Assembly (NCBI RefSeq): GCF_014851675.1
Contig: NZ_JACVAE010000003.1
Location: 558,001 to 622,000 of the forward strand
Reading direction: 5' to 3'
From: Rhizobium sp. ARZ01
Lineage (GTDB): Bacteria > Pseudomonadota > Alphaproteobacteria > Rhizobiales > Rhizobiaceae
Length of the DNA stretch: 64,000 bases
Shown here: in pieces, positions 43,786 through 54,114 of the stretch
Layout: each line of letters begins with the position of its first letter
How positions within the stretch are numbered: the stretch's first letter is position 1
Translations under genes and position numbers: made by a program
Notes under the pieces: model-generated
The model's database searches: none
Told to the model about the DNA's origin: nothing
What the model saw: only the letters and a program-made list of their open reading frames with translations

Positions 43786-44052
43786 ATGGTCTTCAAGGAA
43801 GGTACATTTCACGGCGAACTGCCTGAACACTTCGACGGACCGCACCCCGCCCTGCTCGAAACGGCAGTCGCAGATGCGCTGGCGGCGGCCGGCACGATCG
43901 ATCCTTCGGATGTTGCGGTGACGTGCGAGAACGGGACGGTATACCTGACGGGACGCCTCGGATCGCTCGAGGAGATCGACCGGGCAATCGCCATTGCCCG
44001 ATCCGTCGATGGTGTCAGGGGCGTGGAAGCCCAGCTTTCCGCCGGGCCGTGA
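43786..44052 (+). CDS. BON domain-containing small protein
   Basis: An 88-residue protein with a single BON domain: LLETAVADALAAAGTIDPSDVAVTCENGTVYLTGRLGSLEEIDRAIAIARSVDGVRGVEAQL in short blocks shows the VxxxxGxVxLxG strand and GVxxV end. No signal peptide is evident, so it may be cytoplasmic. BON domains bind phospholipid or act as adaptor modules. GGAGG precedes the ATG. An acyl-CoA synthetase gene follows by 71 bases. Confidence 0.85.
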   Translation: MVFKEGTFHGELPEHFDGPHPALLETAVADALAAAGTIDPSDVAVTCENGTVYLTGRLGSLEEIDRAIAIARSVDGVRGVEAQLSAGP

Positions 44053-44123
44053 GCCAATCGCACCGTTGCCGCAGGTGCGCCGGAAATGGTAGTGCAGTGC
44101 AGCGAAAAGGGGCTGCGTTGCAA

Positions 44124-45776
44124 ATGCTTTCCGAACGGACGACCTACGAGGACCTCTACGACGACTTCCGCTGGACCATTCCGGAGCGGTTCAATATCGG
44201 AACCGCCGTCGCGGATGCCTGGGCCATACGGGATCCCGATCGCATCTGCCTTCAGCATTTCTGCTACGATGGAAACCATCAAGGCCTGACATATGCTGAA
44301 CTGGCCGCCCGTTCGTCGGCATTTGCGCGGGGGCTTGCCCGGCGCGGCGTCAAGGCGGGCGACCGCGTGGCGATCCTGCTGCCGCAGGGGTTCGAAACAG
44401 TGATCGCCCATCTCGCGATCTACAAGCTCGGGGCGATCGCCCTGCCGCTGGCGTTGCTCTTCGGGGCTGAAGCGCTGGAGTTTCGCCTGCGCGACGCGGC
44501 GGCAAAGGCGATCGTCACCAACGGCTTCGGCTTCGAGCGGCTGGCAGAGATACGGGATCGGCTCGAGGAACTGTCACTGATCGTCCTTTCAGACGGCGAG
44601 GGGCAGGGGAGTGTGCCCTTCGCGGCCATCGAGGAAGACACCGGTGTGCCGTTCGACGCTTTTGATAGCGGTCCGGACGACCCGGCACTGATGATCTACA
44701 CCTCCGGCACGACGGGTCCGCCGAAGGGGGCGCTACATGGCCATCGCGTGTTGCTCGGTCACGTTCCGGGTTTCCAGATGCACCATGAATTCCTGCCGCA
44801 GCCGGGCGATCGGATCTGGACGCCGGCCGACTGGGCCTGGGCCGGTGGATTACTGAACGTCCTCTTGCCGGCACTGTTGCTCGGCGTCCCGGTCGTCTCG
44901 TCGCCGGGCCAGAAATTCGACCCGCACATGGCATACCGGATCATGGCGGAGATGGACGTTCGCAACGCCTTCATTCCGCCGACTGCACTGCGCCTGATGA
45001 AGAGTGTCGAAAATCCGAGAGAACGCTACCGTCTCAACTTGCGCACGATCGGTACGGCGGGGGAGTCGCTCGGCCGGGAGACTTGGGAGTGGGTGCGTCG
45101 TACGCTCGGCATCACCGTCAACGAGTTCTACGGCCAGACCGAATGCAACATCGTCATCGGCTCAATCGGCAGGTTGGACGTGTCGCGTCCGGGACCGATC
45201 GGCAAGGCCGTGCCGGGCCACGTCGTGGCTGTCATCGATGCGGACGGCCGCGAACTGCCTGCCGGTGAGACCGGCCAGATCGCCGTGCGGCGGCCCGATC
45301 CGGTGATGTTCCTGCGCTACTGGAACAACGAGCCTGCAACGAAAGCAAAATTCGTCGGTGACTGGATGACGACCGGGGATATGGGGCGCATGGACGAGGA
45401 GGGCTACATCACCTTCATCGGCCGCGACGACGATGTCATCACGTCATCGGGCTATCGCATCGGTCCCAGCGAGATCGAGGACTGCCTGGCTGGCCATCCC
45501 GCCGTGCAACTGGCCGCCGTGGTGGGCAAGCCCGATCCCGTGCGCACAGAGATCGTCAAGGCTTATGTCATGTTGGGATCGGAGCATGCCGCCAGCGAAA
45601 GCCTCGCCGCCGACATCCGCGACTGGGTGAAGAGGCGGCTTTCGATGCACGAATATCCGCGCGAGGTGGAGTTTGTCGAAAGCCTGCCGCTCACGACGTC
45701 GGGTAAGGTCATCCGCCGGTTTCTGCGCGAGCGTGCGATAGCGGAGGCGAGATCCGCAGCGTCGCTTGACGCTTAG
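44124..45776 (+). CDS. Acyl-CoA synthetase (ANL superfamily)
   Basis: The 550-residue enzyme activates a carboxylic acid as acyl-AMP and then acyl-CoA. P-loop IYTSGTTGPPKG (191-202), EFYGQTECNIVIGS, TGDMGRMDEEGYITFIGRDDDVITSSGYRIGPSEIE and the catalytic Lys in LTTSGKVIRR are complete. The sequence resembles medium-chain or acetoacetyl-type synthetases in rhizobia; substrate cannot be fixed. The start may be TTG at 44118 or ATG at 44124; AGGGG is upstream of both. Confidence 0.9.
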   Translation: MLSERTTYEDLYDDFRWTIPERFNIGTAVADAWAIRDPDRICLQHFCYDGNHQGLTYAELAARSSAFARGLARRGVKAGDRVAILLPQGFETVIAHLAIYKLGAIALPLALLFGAEALEFRLRDAAAKAIVTNGFGFERLAEIRDRLEELSLIVLSDGEGQGSVPFAAIEEDTGVPFDAFDSGPDDPALMIYTSGTTGPPKGALHGHRVLLGHVPGFQMHHEFLPQPGDRIWTPADWAWAGGLLNVLLPALLLGVPVVSSPGQKFDPHMAYRIMAEMDVRNAFIPPTALRLMKSVENPRERYRLNLRTIGTAGESLGRETWEWVRRTLGITVNEFYGQTECNIVIGSIGRLDVSRPGPIGKAVPGHVVAVIDADGRELPAGETGQIAVRRPDPVMFLRYWNNEPATKAKFVGDWMTTGDMGRMDEEGYITFIGRDDDVITSSGYRIGPSEIEDCLAGHPAVQLAAVVGKPDPVRTEIVKAYVMLGSEHAASESLAADIRDWVKRRLSMHEYPREVEFVESLPLTTSGKVIRRFLRERAIAEARSAASLDA

Positions 45777-45829
45777 ATTCGTCCCACGAAGGGCACAGAG
45801 ACACATTGCTGGGGCGGATGATATCACAA

Positions 45830-45848
45830 GGCACGTGGTAGCCGTGCC
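45830..45848 (-). terminator. Possible terminator of the acetyltransferase operon
   Basis: GGCACG-TGGTAGC-CGTGCC is a 6-bp stem with a 7-base loop in the gap between convergent genes, 26 bases after the minus-strand stop and followed there by TTGTG. Weak but well placed. Confidence 0.35.
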
Positions 45849-45874
45849 GGCGGATGCGTTCGAAAACTCCGGTG

Positions 45875-47140
45875 CTATCGCTTCGCCAGCGCCCGGATCT
45901 TGTCCCGCAAGAGACGGGCAACGTTGCGGGTGTTGCGATAGAGATGCAGTTGCGCTGCGACCTGGCGGACGTCCCGGTCGCGGTTCTGCTGCAGGCCGAT
46001 AACCAGCGTTCCCATGCCTTCGCGCTCTTCCCAGAAGCGGCTCATCACGGGGTGGTCGGGCACGGCGCAGGAATCCGAGCGGACGATATTTGCGTCGTCG
46101 AGATGCCATTCCGTAAGTTGCGCCACAAGTAGTTTCCCCGGCGAGAAGCGCGCGAAGGCCTCGTCGTAGGCCGTCTTCCAAGTATAGGCCTCGCCGCCGG
46201 CCAGAAACACGATCATCGAGGCGATCGCCTTGCCGTCGAGGTCGAGCGTGTGGATGCGAACGCTGTCGGCTTCAGCAAGGTTGGTGATGGCCTCGCGCGC
46301 AAAGGCGGCACGATAGCGGTCGTTGATCATTGCCGTCCGGCCGCGACCCTTCCAACCGGCTGCCTCCAGCAGCAAGAACTGTTCCATGCGCATCCGGATC
46401 TCGCCCGGCTGGCGCGCGACATTGTAGGAGACCTCTCCCACTTCTTCGAGCTTTCGCCACTGGCGTTGCAATTCTCGGAAATGTTGCGGTGAAATTGCGT
46501 TCTTTATGTAGGCTGGGCCATCCAGGAGGCTCTCGAGCATCGGCCGGCGGTAGGTGCCGGTCACCGTCAGCGGCAGGTTTCTGCCGATTGCGACGGCGCG
46601 GGCAAGGGCTGCGAAGGCACCGTCTAGGCGCAGGTCGGGCAACACGAGTATCGGTGGCAAGCCGTTTCCGGGGGCCGCCAGCGCCTCGTAGAGGTTGTCG
46701 ATCGTTTCTGCCGCTTCCTCGACATCGACCAGCGGCGTGCCAAGCGGGCCGAAAGGATTGGACCAGGCGCGGATGATGCCTGCACCGATGGAGAATCCCG
46801 GCTTTTCGACGGAGAACGGCATGAGGAGGCGGATGCGGCTGCGCCGCGCGTCCTCGTCGCGGATCAGCGACAGGCGCACCGTGCGATCCTCGAGGCGCGG
46901 CATGGCGGGCGCGAGAAAGCGTCCCGTGAAGAAGACATTCGGTTCCAGCGCGCGGTTTGCGAGGAAATCGAGTTCCTGCTGCAATTCGTAGCCGGCGACC
47001 GCCGGGTAGAGCGAGAGCGAGCGGCCGGGTCTGCCGACCGGAATTCGGTACTCCGCCATTGGAGCCTGCGGTGCGCCAACTGGCGGATCGCCGAACGGCG
47101 CTCCTCCTGCATTATTGCTTGGTCCCGAAATAAAGGTCAT
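45875..47140 (-). CDS. GNAT family acetyltransferase, CelD/FemAB-like
   Basis: The 421-residue protein has a C-terminal Acetyltransf_6 (BioF2-like) domain, with FRELQRQWRKLEEVGEVSYNVARQP, FLLLEAAGWKGRGRTAMINDRYRAAFAREAI and AIASMIVFLAGGEAYTWKTAYDEAFARFSPGKLLVAQL. Such proteins are found in exopolysaccharide and cellulose gene clusters and may acylate glycans. It is one base from the stop of the Wzx-like gene, so the two are co-transcribed. The first 30 residues are low-complexity and may not be conserved. Confidence 0.85.
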   Translation of the reverse strand: MTFISGPSNNAGGAPFGDPPVGAPQAPMAEYRIPVGRPGRSLSLYPAVAGYELQQELDFLANRALEPNVFFTGRFLAPAMPRLEDRTVRLSLIRDEDARRSRIRLLMPFSVEKPGFSIGAGIIRAWSNPFGPLGTPLVDVEEAAETIDNLYEALAAPGNGLPPILVLPDLRLDGAFAALARAVAIGRNLPLTVTGTYRRPMLESLLDGPAYIKNAISPQHFRELQRQWRKLEEVGEVSYNVARQPGEIRMRMEQFLLLEAAGWKGRGRTAMINDRYRAAFAREAITNLAEADSVRIHTLDLDGKAIASMIVFLAGGEAYTWKTAYDEAFARFSPGKLLVAQLTEWHLDDANIVRSDSCAVPDHPVMSRFWEEREGMGTLVIGLQQNRDRDVRQVAAQLHLYRNTRNVARLLRDKIRALAKR

Positions 47141-47141
47141 G

Positions 47142-48554
47142 TCAGTCAGTCCTGTCCTGCCGGCGCCTTACAGGCGCGGCGAACGCAAAGAGAGTGATGT
47201 CGAGTGTGCGCCGCACGGCGGCAAACAGAAGCAGAGCCTCAATGGCCATCGCCCCGGCCGTCGCAATGGCGGCGCCGGAGATGCCAAAGGCTGGAATGAG
47301 CGCGATATTGAGGCCGATGTTGGCGATGAGCGCTGCGGCATAGAGCGCCACGCAGAGCTTTTGTTGGCCGGCCATCGTCAGGAGCACTTCGCCAGGCCCC
47401 ACTGCGGCTTTTGCAAGGATGCCGAGCAGCAGGATGACCATGACGCCATAGCCTGCGGTAAAGGCGGGGCCGAACAGCGACAACAGGAAATCACCCAAAA
47501 GCAGCATGCAAAGTCCGACGGCGAGCGACGGCCAGAAGCTCCAGCGCACAGTCTCTCCGGCGAATGCGGCGAGGCCCAGGCGGTCGCCCTGGCCGTAGAG
47601 TGCGGAAAAGCGCGGGGCCGCGGCGGCCTTGACTGAGAACAGCACGAAATGGACGAGCGCCATCGTCTTTGCCGCGGCAAAATAGATTGCGACGCTCTCC
47701 GGATCGAGCACCAGGCCGACAACCACGACGTCCGAGTTCGTCAGCAGGAAGCCGAATCCTTCGATCAGGAAGATTGGCAGCGCCATCCTTATCCAGGTCC
47801 CGAACTCGATGCGATGCGCCCCGCGCTGATAGGTGTGCCGCAACCGATAGGCCACGTTGAAGAACTGCACGACGGAGGTGAGATAGGTGGCCGCGAGGGC
47901 GGCGCCCATGGCGGTTTGGGCACTGTGAGGAGAACCCGACATGATGGCCACTACGAGGAACAGCAGGATGAGCAGCGGTCGCACGATATAGGTCGGGCTC
48001 AACGCCACCACCGCCCAGCTGTGAGCGCGTGCCGTCCCCTCCAGCACGTCTCCGAGCGCAATCATCGGCAGGCAGAAAATCCCCAGATAGACCGGTACGA
48101 CGTAGTAAGTCTCGATACGATCCCCAAAAAGCCAAAGCCCGAGCAAGCCGAGGGCTGCAAGCAGGCTCGCGGACGCCATGGCGAATGTGCGGGCCGTCGC
48201 CGTCAGGCCACGGATTTCCTCGAATGCGTTGCGCTCGCTGTATTGCGGCAGGAAGCGAACAACCGTCGAGTGAAAACCGAGGCACGAGAGATTGCCGAAT
48301 ATGACGACCAGCACCCAGACGAACACGAAGATGCCGTACTCGAATTCGCCCATCATTCGCGCCATGATGATCTGGGAGACGAAGGCGATCGCGGCGCTGA
48401 CGACGCGGATGACGAAAGCGATCAACGCCATGCGCTGCGCGCGAGAATGGGGATCGTTACCGGCGAGAATCGCTGCGAGATGGCGCAGGAGCGGTGCGGC
48501 CTTGCGGCGCAGCCCATTTGGCAGCAGCTTTTCCGCCGACTGAATAACCGCCAT
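47142..48554 (-). CDS. Wzx-like polysaccharide/lipid flippase (MOP superfamily)
   Basis: The 470-residue membrane protein has about 12-14 helices and the polysaccharide-synthesis (MATE/MOP) layout: RMALIAFVIRVVSAAIAFVSQIIMARMMGEFEYGIFVFVW at the start and GFGFLLTNSDVVVVGLVLDPESVAIYFAAAKTM in the middle. It would flip a lipid-linked saccharide across the inner membrane. There are no glycosyltransferases nearby, so the glycan is unknown. The ATG at 48554 is preferred over a GTG 11 codons upstream. Confidence 0.9.
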   Translation of the reverse strand: MAVIQSAEKLLPNGLRRKAAPLLRHLAAILAGNDPHSRAQRMALIAFVIRVVSAAIAFVSQIIMARMMGEFEYGIFVFVWVLVVIFGNLSCLGFHSTVVRFLPQYSERNAFEEIRGLTATARTFAMASASLLAALGLLGLWLFGDRIETYYVVPVYLGIFCLPMIALGDVLEGTARAHSWAVVALSPTYIVRPLLILLFLVVAIMSGSPHSAQTAMGAALAATYLTSVVQFFNVAYRLRHTYQRGAHRIEFGTWIRMALPIFLIEGFGFLLTNSDVVVVGLVLDPESVAIYFAAAKTMALVHFVLFSVKAAAAPRFSALYGQGDRLGLAAFAGETVRWSFWPSLAVGLCMLLLGDFLLSLFGPAFTAGYGVMVILLLGILAKAAVGPGEVLLTMAGQQKLCVALYAAALIANIGLNIALIPAFGISGAAIATAGAMAIEALLLFAAVRRTLDITLFAFAAPVRRRQDRTD

Positions 48555-48649
48555 GAACACAGGGCCCGCACGCAATACAAAACACACGTGCGCAGTCTTG
48601 TCAGATCAGGGTTAAGAAAGGGTGGCAGCGGCCAGCGGAGGCAGGAGAT

Positions 48650-48922
48650 ATGGCGATCAATCCGCAAGAAAGGGCGCGGATGCTGAAAGCGCACTCGGTC
48701 GGGCCGATGACGGTGCGCTATCTCGAGGAGATCGGGATCGAACGCCTATCCGATCTGGTCCGCGCCAGCGCCGAAGAGCTGGCGTTCCGCATCGACATTG
48801 CGCTGGGGCGCAAGCACATCAACAAGTTCGGAATTGAGGCTCTGGCAAACCTGATCGCGCTGGCCGAGGCGGAACATAGGCAAAGCCGGGAAGCGAAGAT
48901 GCCGCCCGAAGGCGGCATCTGA
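48650..48922 (+). CDS. Small helix-hairpin-helix-type protein
   Basis: A 90-residue soluble protein, ERARMLKAHSVGPMTVRYLEEIGIERLSDLVRASAEELAFRID, resembling helix-hairpin-helix modules of the Cdd1/DUF4332 kind that bind nucleic acid non-specifically. Function not known. GGAGGCAGGAG lies upstream of the ATG. It stands alone between the flippase operon and secA. Confidence 0.7.
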   Translation: MAINPQERARMLKAHSVGPMTVRYLEEIGIERLSDLVRASAEELAFRIDIALGRKHINKFGIEALANLIALAEAEHRQSREAKMPPEGGI

Positions 48923-48954
48923 TCACCTCACGTCGGTTGATGGCTCGACTAGGC

Positions 48955-51675
48955 CTAGACCTGCTCGAACGCACCATGGCAGTGCTTGTATTTCTTGCCG
49001 GAGCCGCAGGGGCAGGGCTCGTTTCGTGCGACCTTGCCCCAGGTCGAGGGATCCTGCGGGTCGCGGTCCTCGGGATTGACGGATATGGCCATGAAGCCGC
49101 CGCCTTCGCCGAAGTCGTCCTCGCCGGTCGTCCCGTCGATGTGGTGGCCGGCCATTTCCGGAAGCGCCGGGGCAGGGGCCTCGGCCGCTTCGCGAACGAG
49201 TTCGACGCGCATCAATTGTCCGGTCACGGTCTGACGCAGGTTCGCCAGAAGCGCCTGGAACAGCTCGAACGCCTCGCCCTTGTACTCCTGCAGCGGATCG
49301 CGCTGGGCATAGCCGCGGAAGCCGATGACGGAACGCAGATGGTCGAGGTTGACGATATGCTCGCGCCAGAGATGGTCGATCGTCTGCAAGACCACCGACT
49401 TCTCGACGTAGGCCATGATTTGCGGCCCAAAGCGCTCGGCGCGGTCAGCTGCTGCCTGTTCGGCGGCGGTCTTGACGCGCGCCAGGATGTCGGCCTCGTC
49501 GATGCCTTCCTCGGCCGCCCACTGCTCGACCGGGAGATCGAGGTTCAGATGCTGCGCGACAGCGGCCTTCAGGCCCGCGACGTCCCACTGCTCGGCATAG
49601 GCGTGTTCGGGAATGTGCAGCTTGACGAGGTTCTCGATGACCTCATGGCGCATGTCCTCGACGATCTCGGTGATGCTCTCGGCATCCATCAGTTCGAGCC
49701 GCTGCTCGAAGATAACCTTGCGCTGGTCATTCAGCACGTCGTCATACTTGAGCAGGTTCTTGCGGATGTCGAAGTTTCGCGCTTCGACCTTCTTCTGGGC
49801 GCGTTCCAGCGCCTTGTTGATCCAGGGATGGACGATCGCCTCGCCTTCCTTGAGGCCCAGCTTCTGCAGCATGCCGTCCATGCGGTCGGAGCCGAAGATG
49901 CGCATCAGGTCGTCCTGCAGCGACAGGTAGAACTTCGAGCGGCCCGGGTCGCCCTGGCGACCGGAGCGGCCGCGCAGCTGGTTGTCGATGCGGCGGCTTT
50001 CGTGCCGTTCGGTTGCCAGAACGTAGAGGCCGCCGGCGGCAAGCGCCTGTTCCTTCAGCTTTTTGACTTCTTCGACAATCGCCGCACGCTTTGCGTCGTA
50101 TTCCGGGCCTGGCTCGACCTCGGCGAGGTCGCGCTCGAGGCGCATGTCGAGGTTGCCGCCGAGCTGGATGTCAGTGCCGCGGCCGGCCATGTTGGTCGCG
50201 ATCGTGACAGCGCCAGGCACGCCAGCCTGACTGACGATGTAGGCTTCCTGCTCATGGTAGCGGGCGTTGAGAACCTGGAAGTTCTTCACGCCGGACATCT
50301 TCAGGCGTTCGGCCAGGAGTTCCGATTTCTCGATCGAGGTCGTGCCGACCAGGATAGGCTGGCCACGCTTCTGCGCGTCCTTGATTTCCTCGATGATCGC
50401 CTTGTACTTCTCTTCCGCTGTCCGGTAGACCTCGTCGTCCTCGTCAAGGCGCTTGATCGGCAGGTTGGTCGGCACTTCAACGACCTCAAGGCCATAGATA
50501 TTGCCGAACTCTTCTGCTTCCGTCGAAGCCGTGCCCGTCATGCCTCCGAGCTTCTCGTACATGCGGAAGTAGTTCTGGAAGGTGACGGACGCCAGCGTCT
50601 GGTTTTCCGGCTGGATCTGGACCTTTTCCTTGGCCTCCAACGCCTGGTGCTGGCCTTCGGAATAGCGGCGGCCCGGCATCATGCGGCCCGTGAATTCGTC
50701 AATGATGACGATTTCGTCATTACGGACGATGTAGTCCTTATCCCGGGTGAAAAGCTTGTGGGCTTTCAACGCGTTGTTGATGTGGTGAACGATTGCGACG
50801 TTCTCCACGTCGTAGAGCGACTCGCCCTTGAGAAGCCCTGCATTACGCAGCAGATTCTCCAGCTTCTCCGTGCCGACTTCCGAGAAGTTGGCCGAACGCT
50901 GCTTTTCGTCGATCTCGTAGTCCTCTTCCGACAGCATCGGGATAAAGGCGTCGATGGTGATGTAGAGATCGGAGCGATCGTCGAGCGGGCCGGAGATGAT
51001 CAGCGGCGTGCGTGCCTCGTCGACGAGGATCGAGTCGACTTCGTCGACGATCGCGTAGAAGTGGCCGCGCTGGACCATCTGGGCGCGGTCGTACTTCATG
51101 TTGTCGCGCAGATAGTCGAAGCCAAGCTCGTTGTTGGTCGCGTAGGTCACGTCGCAGGCGTAGGCGTCGCGGCGCTGGTCGTCGTCAAGGCCGTGCACGA
51201 TGACGCCGGTCTTCATGCCGAGGAAGCCGTAGATCTTCCCCATCATGGCCGCGTCGCGGCGGGCGAGATAGTCGTTGACGGTCACGACGTGCACGCCCTT
51301 GCCGGCAAGGGCGTTCAGGTAGACCGGCAAAGTGGCCACCAGCGTCTTGCCTTCGCCGGTCTTCATCTCGGCGATCGATTTTTCGTGCAGGATCATGCCG
51401 CCGATGAGCTGGACGTCGAAGGGGCGCAGGCCCAGCACCCGCACCGCAGCCTCACGCGCCACGGCAAAGGCGGGCACTAGAAGGTCGTCGAGCGTTTTAC
51501 CTTCACTTAGCTGCTTGCGGAATTCCACCGTCTTGGCGGCGAGCTGCTCATCGGAGAGCGCCTTCATTTCAGCTTCGAGGGCGTTGATCGCGTCGACCCT
51601 GCCCTTGTAAGAGCGGACGCGGCGGTCGTTGGACGAGCCGAACAGTTTGCGGGCGAGGCCGCCGAGGCTGACCAT
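48955..51675 (-). CDS. secA: Protein translocase subunit SecA
   Basis: The 906-residue motor ATPase drives preproteins through SecYEG. Walker A K110 in [12 protein letters not shown]-like [21 protein letters not shown], the preprotein-binding domain, [21 protein letters not shown] and the C-terminal zinc motif [14 protein letters not shown] are all intact. The start at 51675 is the family's [18 protein letters not shown] lies upstream. Divergent from a parvulin gene, with a long inverted repeat in its leader. Confidence 0.97.
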   Translation of the reverse strand: MVSLGGLARKLFGSSNDRRVRSYKGRVDAINALEAEMKALSDEQLAAKTVEFRKQLSEGKTLDDLLVPAFAVAREAAVRVLGLRPFDVQLIGGMILHEKSIAEMKTGEGKTLVATLPVYLNALAGKGVHVVTVNDYLARRDAAMMGKIYGFLGMKTGVIVHGLDDDQRRDAYACDVTYATNNELGFDYLRDNMKYDRAQMVQRGHFYAIVDEVDSILVDEARTPLIISGPLDDRSDLYITIDAFIPMLSEEDYEIDEKQRSANFSEVGTEKLENLLRNAGLLKGESLYDVENVAIVHHINNALKAHKLFTRDKDYIVRNDEIVIIDEFTGRMMPGRRYSEGQHQALEAKEKVQIQPENQTLASVTFQNYFRMYEKLGGMTGTASTEAEEFGNIYGLEVVEVPTNLPIKRLDEDDEVYRTAEEKYKAIIEEIKDAQKRGQPILVGTTSIEKSELLAERLKMSGVKNFQVLNARYHEQEAYIVSQAGVPGAVTIATNMAGRGTDIQLGGNLDMRLERDLAEVEPGPEYDAKRAAIVEEVKKLKEQALAAGGLYVLATERHESRRIDNQLRGRSGRQGDPGRSKFYLSLQDDLMRIFGSDRMDGMLQKLGLKEGEAIVHPWINKALERAQKKVEARNFDIRKNLLKYDDVLNDQRKVIFEQRLELMDAESITEIVEDMRHEVIENLVKLHIPEHAYAEQWDVAGLKAAVAQHLNLDLPVEQWAAEEGIDEADILARVKTAAEQAAADRAERFGPQIMAYVEKSVVLQTIDHLWREHIVNLDHLRSVIGFRGYAQRDPLQEYKGEAFELFQALLANLRQTVTGQLMRVELVREAAEAPAPALPEMAGHHIDGTTGEDDFGEGGGFMAISVNPEDRDPQDPSTWGKVARNEPCPCGSGKKYKHCHGAFEQV

Positions 51676-51701
51676 CGGGATGGTCCTTTCTTTTGTGTCG
51701 G

Positions 51702-51749
51702 GGGCGTTTCGAACAGCTTGCGATATGCGCGTAAAGCCGTGAAACGCCC
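51702..51749 (-). promoter_or_regulatory. Inverted repeat in the secA leader
   Basis: GGGCGTTTC and GAAACGCCC (9 bp, perfect) enclose 31 bases, 27-75 bases before the secA ATG. It could form a hairpin in the leader RNA if transcription starts upstream of 51749, or be a repressor site. Confidence 0.4.
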
Positions 51750-51812
51750 GGAAACGTTCTGGACGCGAGATTGCGTGACAGATAAGAGGGGGGTCGAATG
51801 ATGTCAACGGCG

Positions 51813-51858
51813 CAATCGGTTACACAACCGCCACATTCCAGTGCTGTTCAACCGATTG
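51813..51858 (+). promoter_or_regulatory. Two mutually exclusive hairpins upstream of the parvulin gene
   Basis: CGGTT (51817-51821) can pair with AACCG at 51826-51830 across ACAC, or as part of CAATCGGTT with AACCGATTG at 51850-51858 (9 bp, perfect). The two pairings exclude each other, as in attenuators. They lie 42-87 bases before the parvulin start codon. Confidence 0.4.
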
Positions 51859-51899
51859 AGTGTCTCTTTCGTCCCGAATTTGGCCTCTGTGAAAGGTTT

Positions 51900-52796
51900 A
51901 TGAGAATGTTCAGATACAGCAAGCTCGCAGCCGTCGCGATGATCGCGATCGCTGCTGCACACGGTGTGGCCTCCGCAGAGGACGAGCCTGATCCGGTCGT
52001 CGCCAAGGTCGGCGGCGTGGAAATCCATCAATCCGAGATCGATCTCGCTATCGCCGGCCTCGATCCGCAGCTTGCGAATCTGCCGCCGGAACAGAAGAAG
52101 GTCGCTGCCCTGTCGGCCCTCATCGACGTGAAGGTGCTCGCAGCGGGCGCCTCCAAGGAGGGGCTGGAGAACGACACGACGTTCAAGCAGCGTGTTGCCT
52201 ACCTTACCGAGCGCGAACTGCATAACGCCTATTTCAAGAAGCATGTCGTTGACGCGGTAACCCCGGAAGAAGTGAAGGCCCGCTACGAAAAGGAAATTTC
52301 CGCGGTCCAGCCGCAGGAAGAAGTGCGCGCCCGCCACATCCTGGTGAAGACCGAGCAGGAGGCGAAGGACATCATCACCGCCCTCGATGGCGGCAAGAAT
52401 TTTGCCGACCTCGCCAAGGAGAAGTCGACGGATGCAGCCTCCGAAGGCGGCGACCTTGGCTATTTCACCAAGGGGCGCATGGTGCCGGAGTTCGAAACGG
52501 CTGCCTTCGCGCTGGAAAAGGGCGCCTACACCAAGACCCCCGTCAAGACACAGTTCGGTTTCCACGTCATCCTAGTCGAAGACAAGCGCACGCAGGCCCC
52601 GCCGACGCTGGAACAGGTCGAGCCGCAGGTCCGCCAACTGGTCATGCGTGACAAGTACATCGCGCTTCTCGAGGCGGCAAAGGCATCGGCAACCGTCGAG
52701 ATCGAGGATCCGGCGTTGAAGAAGTCCTACGACGAGATCAGCAAGCCGCAGGCCGACGTACAGGGCGAGCCAGCTGCCGAGCCGAAGAACAACTAA
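51900..52796 (+). CDS. Parvulin-type peptidyl-prolyl cis-trans isomerase
   Basis: The 298-residue protein has a signal peptide ([23 protein letters not shown]), a SurA-N/PrsA-like helical domain with [30 protein letters not shown], and a parvulin domain: [66 protein letters not shown]. It should fold outer-membrane or periplasmic proteins. The start may be ATG 51900 or 51906; both follow GAAAGG. Divergent from secA, a meaningful pairing of secretion and folding. Confidence 0.92.
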   Translation: MRMFRYSKLAAVAMIAIAAAHGVASAEDEPDPVVAKVGGVEIHQSEIDLAIAGLDPQLANLPPEQKKVAALSALIDVKVLAAGASKEGLENDTTFKQRVAYLTERELHNAYFKKHVVDAVTPEEVKARYEKEISAVQPQEEVRARHILVKTEQEAKDIITALDGGKNFADLAKEKSTDAASEGGDLGYFTKGRMVPEFETAAFALEKGAYTKTPVKTQFGFHVILVEDKRTQAPPTLEQVEPQVRQLVMRDKYIALLEAAKASATVEIEDPALKKSYDEISKPQADVQGEPAAEPKNN

Positions 52797-52807
52797 CATT
52801 GTAATTA

Positions 52808-52831
52808 GGCCCGCCCCTCAAAAGGCGGGCC
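52808..52831 (+). terminator. Hairpin between parvulin gene and argJ
   Basis: GGCCCGCC and GGCGGGCC form a perfect 8-bp stem with an 8-base loop containing AAAA; TTCC follows. The T-run is short, so termination may be partial. It lies 24 bases before the argJ ATG. Confidence 0.5.
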
Positions 52832-52854
52832 TTCCACTGCTTACGGGAAATGCC

Positions 52855-54096
52855 ATGTCCGCCACCGTCTCGCCGCTTGCCCCGAAATCCTACGCTGAAA
52901 TGCCGCCGGTCCGTGGCGTGCGCATGGCGACCGCCGCCGCCGGCATCAAGTACAAGGGCCGTACCGACGTGCTGATGATGGTCTTCGATGCACCGGCATC
53001 GGTGGCCGGGGTCTTTACCACGTCGAAGTGCCCCTCGGCTCCGGTCGATTTCTGCAAGGCGAACCTTTCGGGTGGTAAGGCCCGGGCCGTGGTCGTCAAT
53101 TCCGGCAATGCCAATGCGTTCACGGGGCGCAGGGGTCGCGAATCGACCGCGATGACGGCTGCCGCTGCAGCCAAGGCCGTGGGATGCGGCGAGGGCGAGG
53201 TCTTCCTAGCCTCTACCGGTGTGATCGGCGAACCGCTTGACGCCACCAAGTTTGCCGGTGTGCTCGACGACCTCACAGTGTCCGGCAAGGAGGATTTCTG
53301 GTTCGAGGCGGCAAAGGCGATCATGACCACGGATACCTATCCGAAGGTCGCCACCCGGACTGCCAGGATCGGCGGCGTGCCCGTCCGCATCAATGGCATT
53401 GCCAAGGGGGCTGGCATGATTGCGCCTGACATGGCGACCATGCTGTCTTTCGTGGTCACGGATGCCGATATTCCGGCGGCCGTGCTTCAAACGCTCCTGT
53501 CCGAAGGTGTCGGCCCGACCTTCAACTCGGTGACGGTCGACAGCGACACGTCGACGTCGGACACGCTGATGCTGTTCGCCACGGGTGCTGCTGCAGTCGA
53601 CGGCCAACAACCGGTGAAGGGTTCTTCCGATCCCGCTCTGGCCGAATTCCGATCGGCGTTGAACGAGTTGTTGAAGGATCTCGCCCTGCAGGTGGTTCGC
53701 GACGGCGAAGGCGCGCGCAAGATGGTCGCCGTAACGGTCGAAGGCGCCGAGAATGACGCTGCGGCCAAGCGCATCGCCCTTTCCATTGCCAATTCTCCGC
53801 TCGTCAAGACGGCAGTCGCCGGCGAGGACGCCAACTGGGGACGGGTGGTGATGGCCGTTGGCAAGTCCGGCGAAATGGCCGACCGCGACCGCCTCGCGAT
53901 CTGGTTCGGCGATGTGCGGGTTGCCGTCGACGGCGAGCGGGATCCGGCCTATTCGGAAGCAGCGGCTTCGGCCGTCATGAAGGAACAGGATATTGCCGTG
54001 CGCGTCGATATCGGCCTCGGTAGCGGCAAGGCGACCGTGTGGACCTGCGATCTCACAAAGGAATATGTCGAGATCAACGGCGACTATCGCAGTTGA
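52855..54096 (+). CDS. argJ: Bifunctional glutamate N-acetyltransferase/acetylornithine acetyltransferase
   Basis: The 413-residue ArgJ recycles the acetyl group in arginine synthesis. It is an Ntn-type self-cleaving enzyme: [16 protein letters not shown] contains the nucleophile T195 where the precursor splits into alpha and beta chains. [10 protein letters not shown] and [14 protein letters not shown] are substrate-binding motifs. With argH it gives two steps of the same pathway in this window. GGGAAAT precedes the ATG. Confidence 0.96.
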   Translation: MSATVSPLAPKSYAEMPPVRGVRMATAAAGIKYKGRTDVLMMVFDAPASVAGVFTTSKCPSAPVDFCKANLSGGKARAVVVNSGNANAFTGRRGRESTAMTAAAAAKAVGCGEGEVFLASTGVIGEPLDATKFAGVLDDLTVSGKEDFWFEAAKAIMTTDTYPKVATRTARIGGVPVRINGIAKGAGMIAPDMATMLSFVVTDADIPAAVLQTLLSEGVGPTFNSVTVDSDTSTSDTLMLFATGAAAVDGQQPVKGSSDPALAEFRSALNELLKDLALQVVRDGEGARKMVAVTVEGAENDAAAKRIALSIANSPLVKTAVAGEDANWGRVVMAVGKSGEMADRDRLAIWFGDVRVAVDGERDPAYSEAAASAVMKEQDIAVRVDIGLGSGKATVWTCDLTKEYVEINGDYRS

Positions 54097-54114
54097 GCGG
54101 CGGGGAAGGCATCA

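Noticed and set aside
48937..51480. Very long open frame (847 codons) on the plus strand through secA
   Set aside because: It is antisense to a complete SecA with all motifs; long shadow frames are normal in G+C-rich DNA, and its product is low-complexity with no family match.
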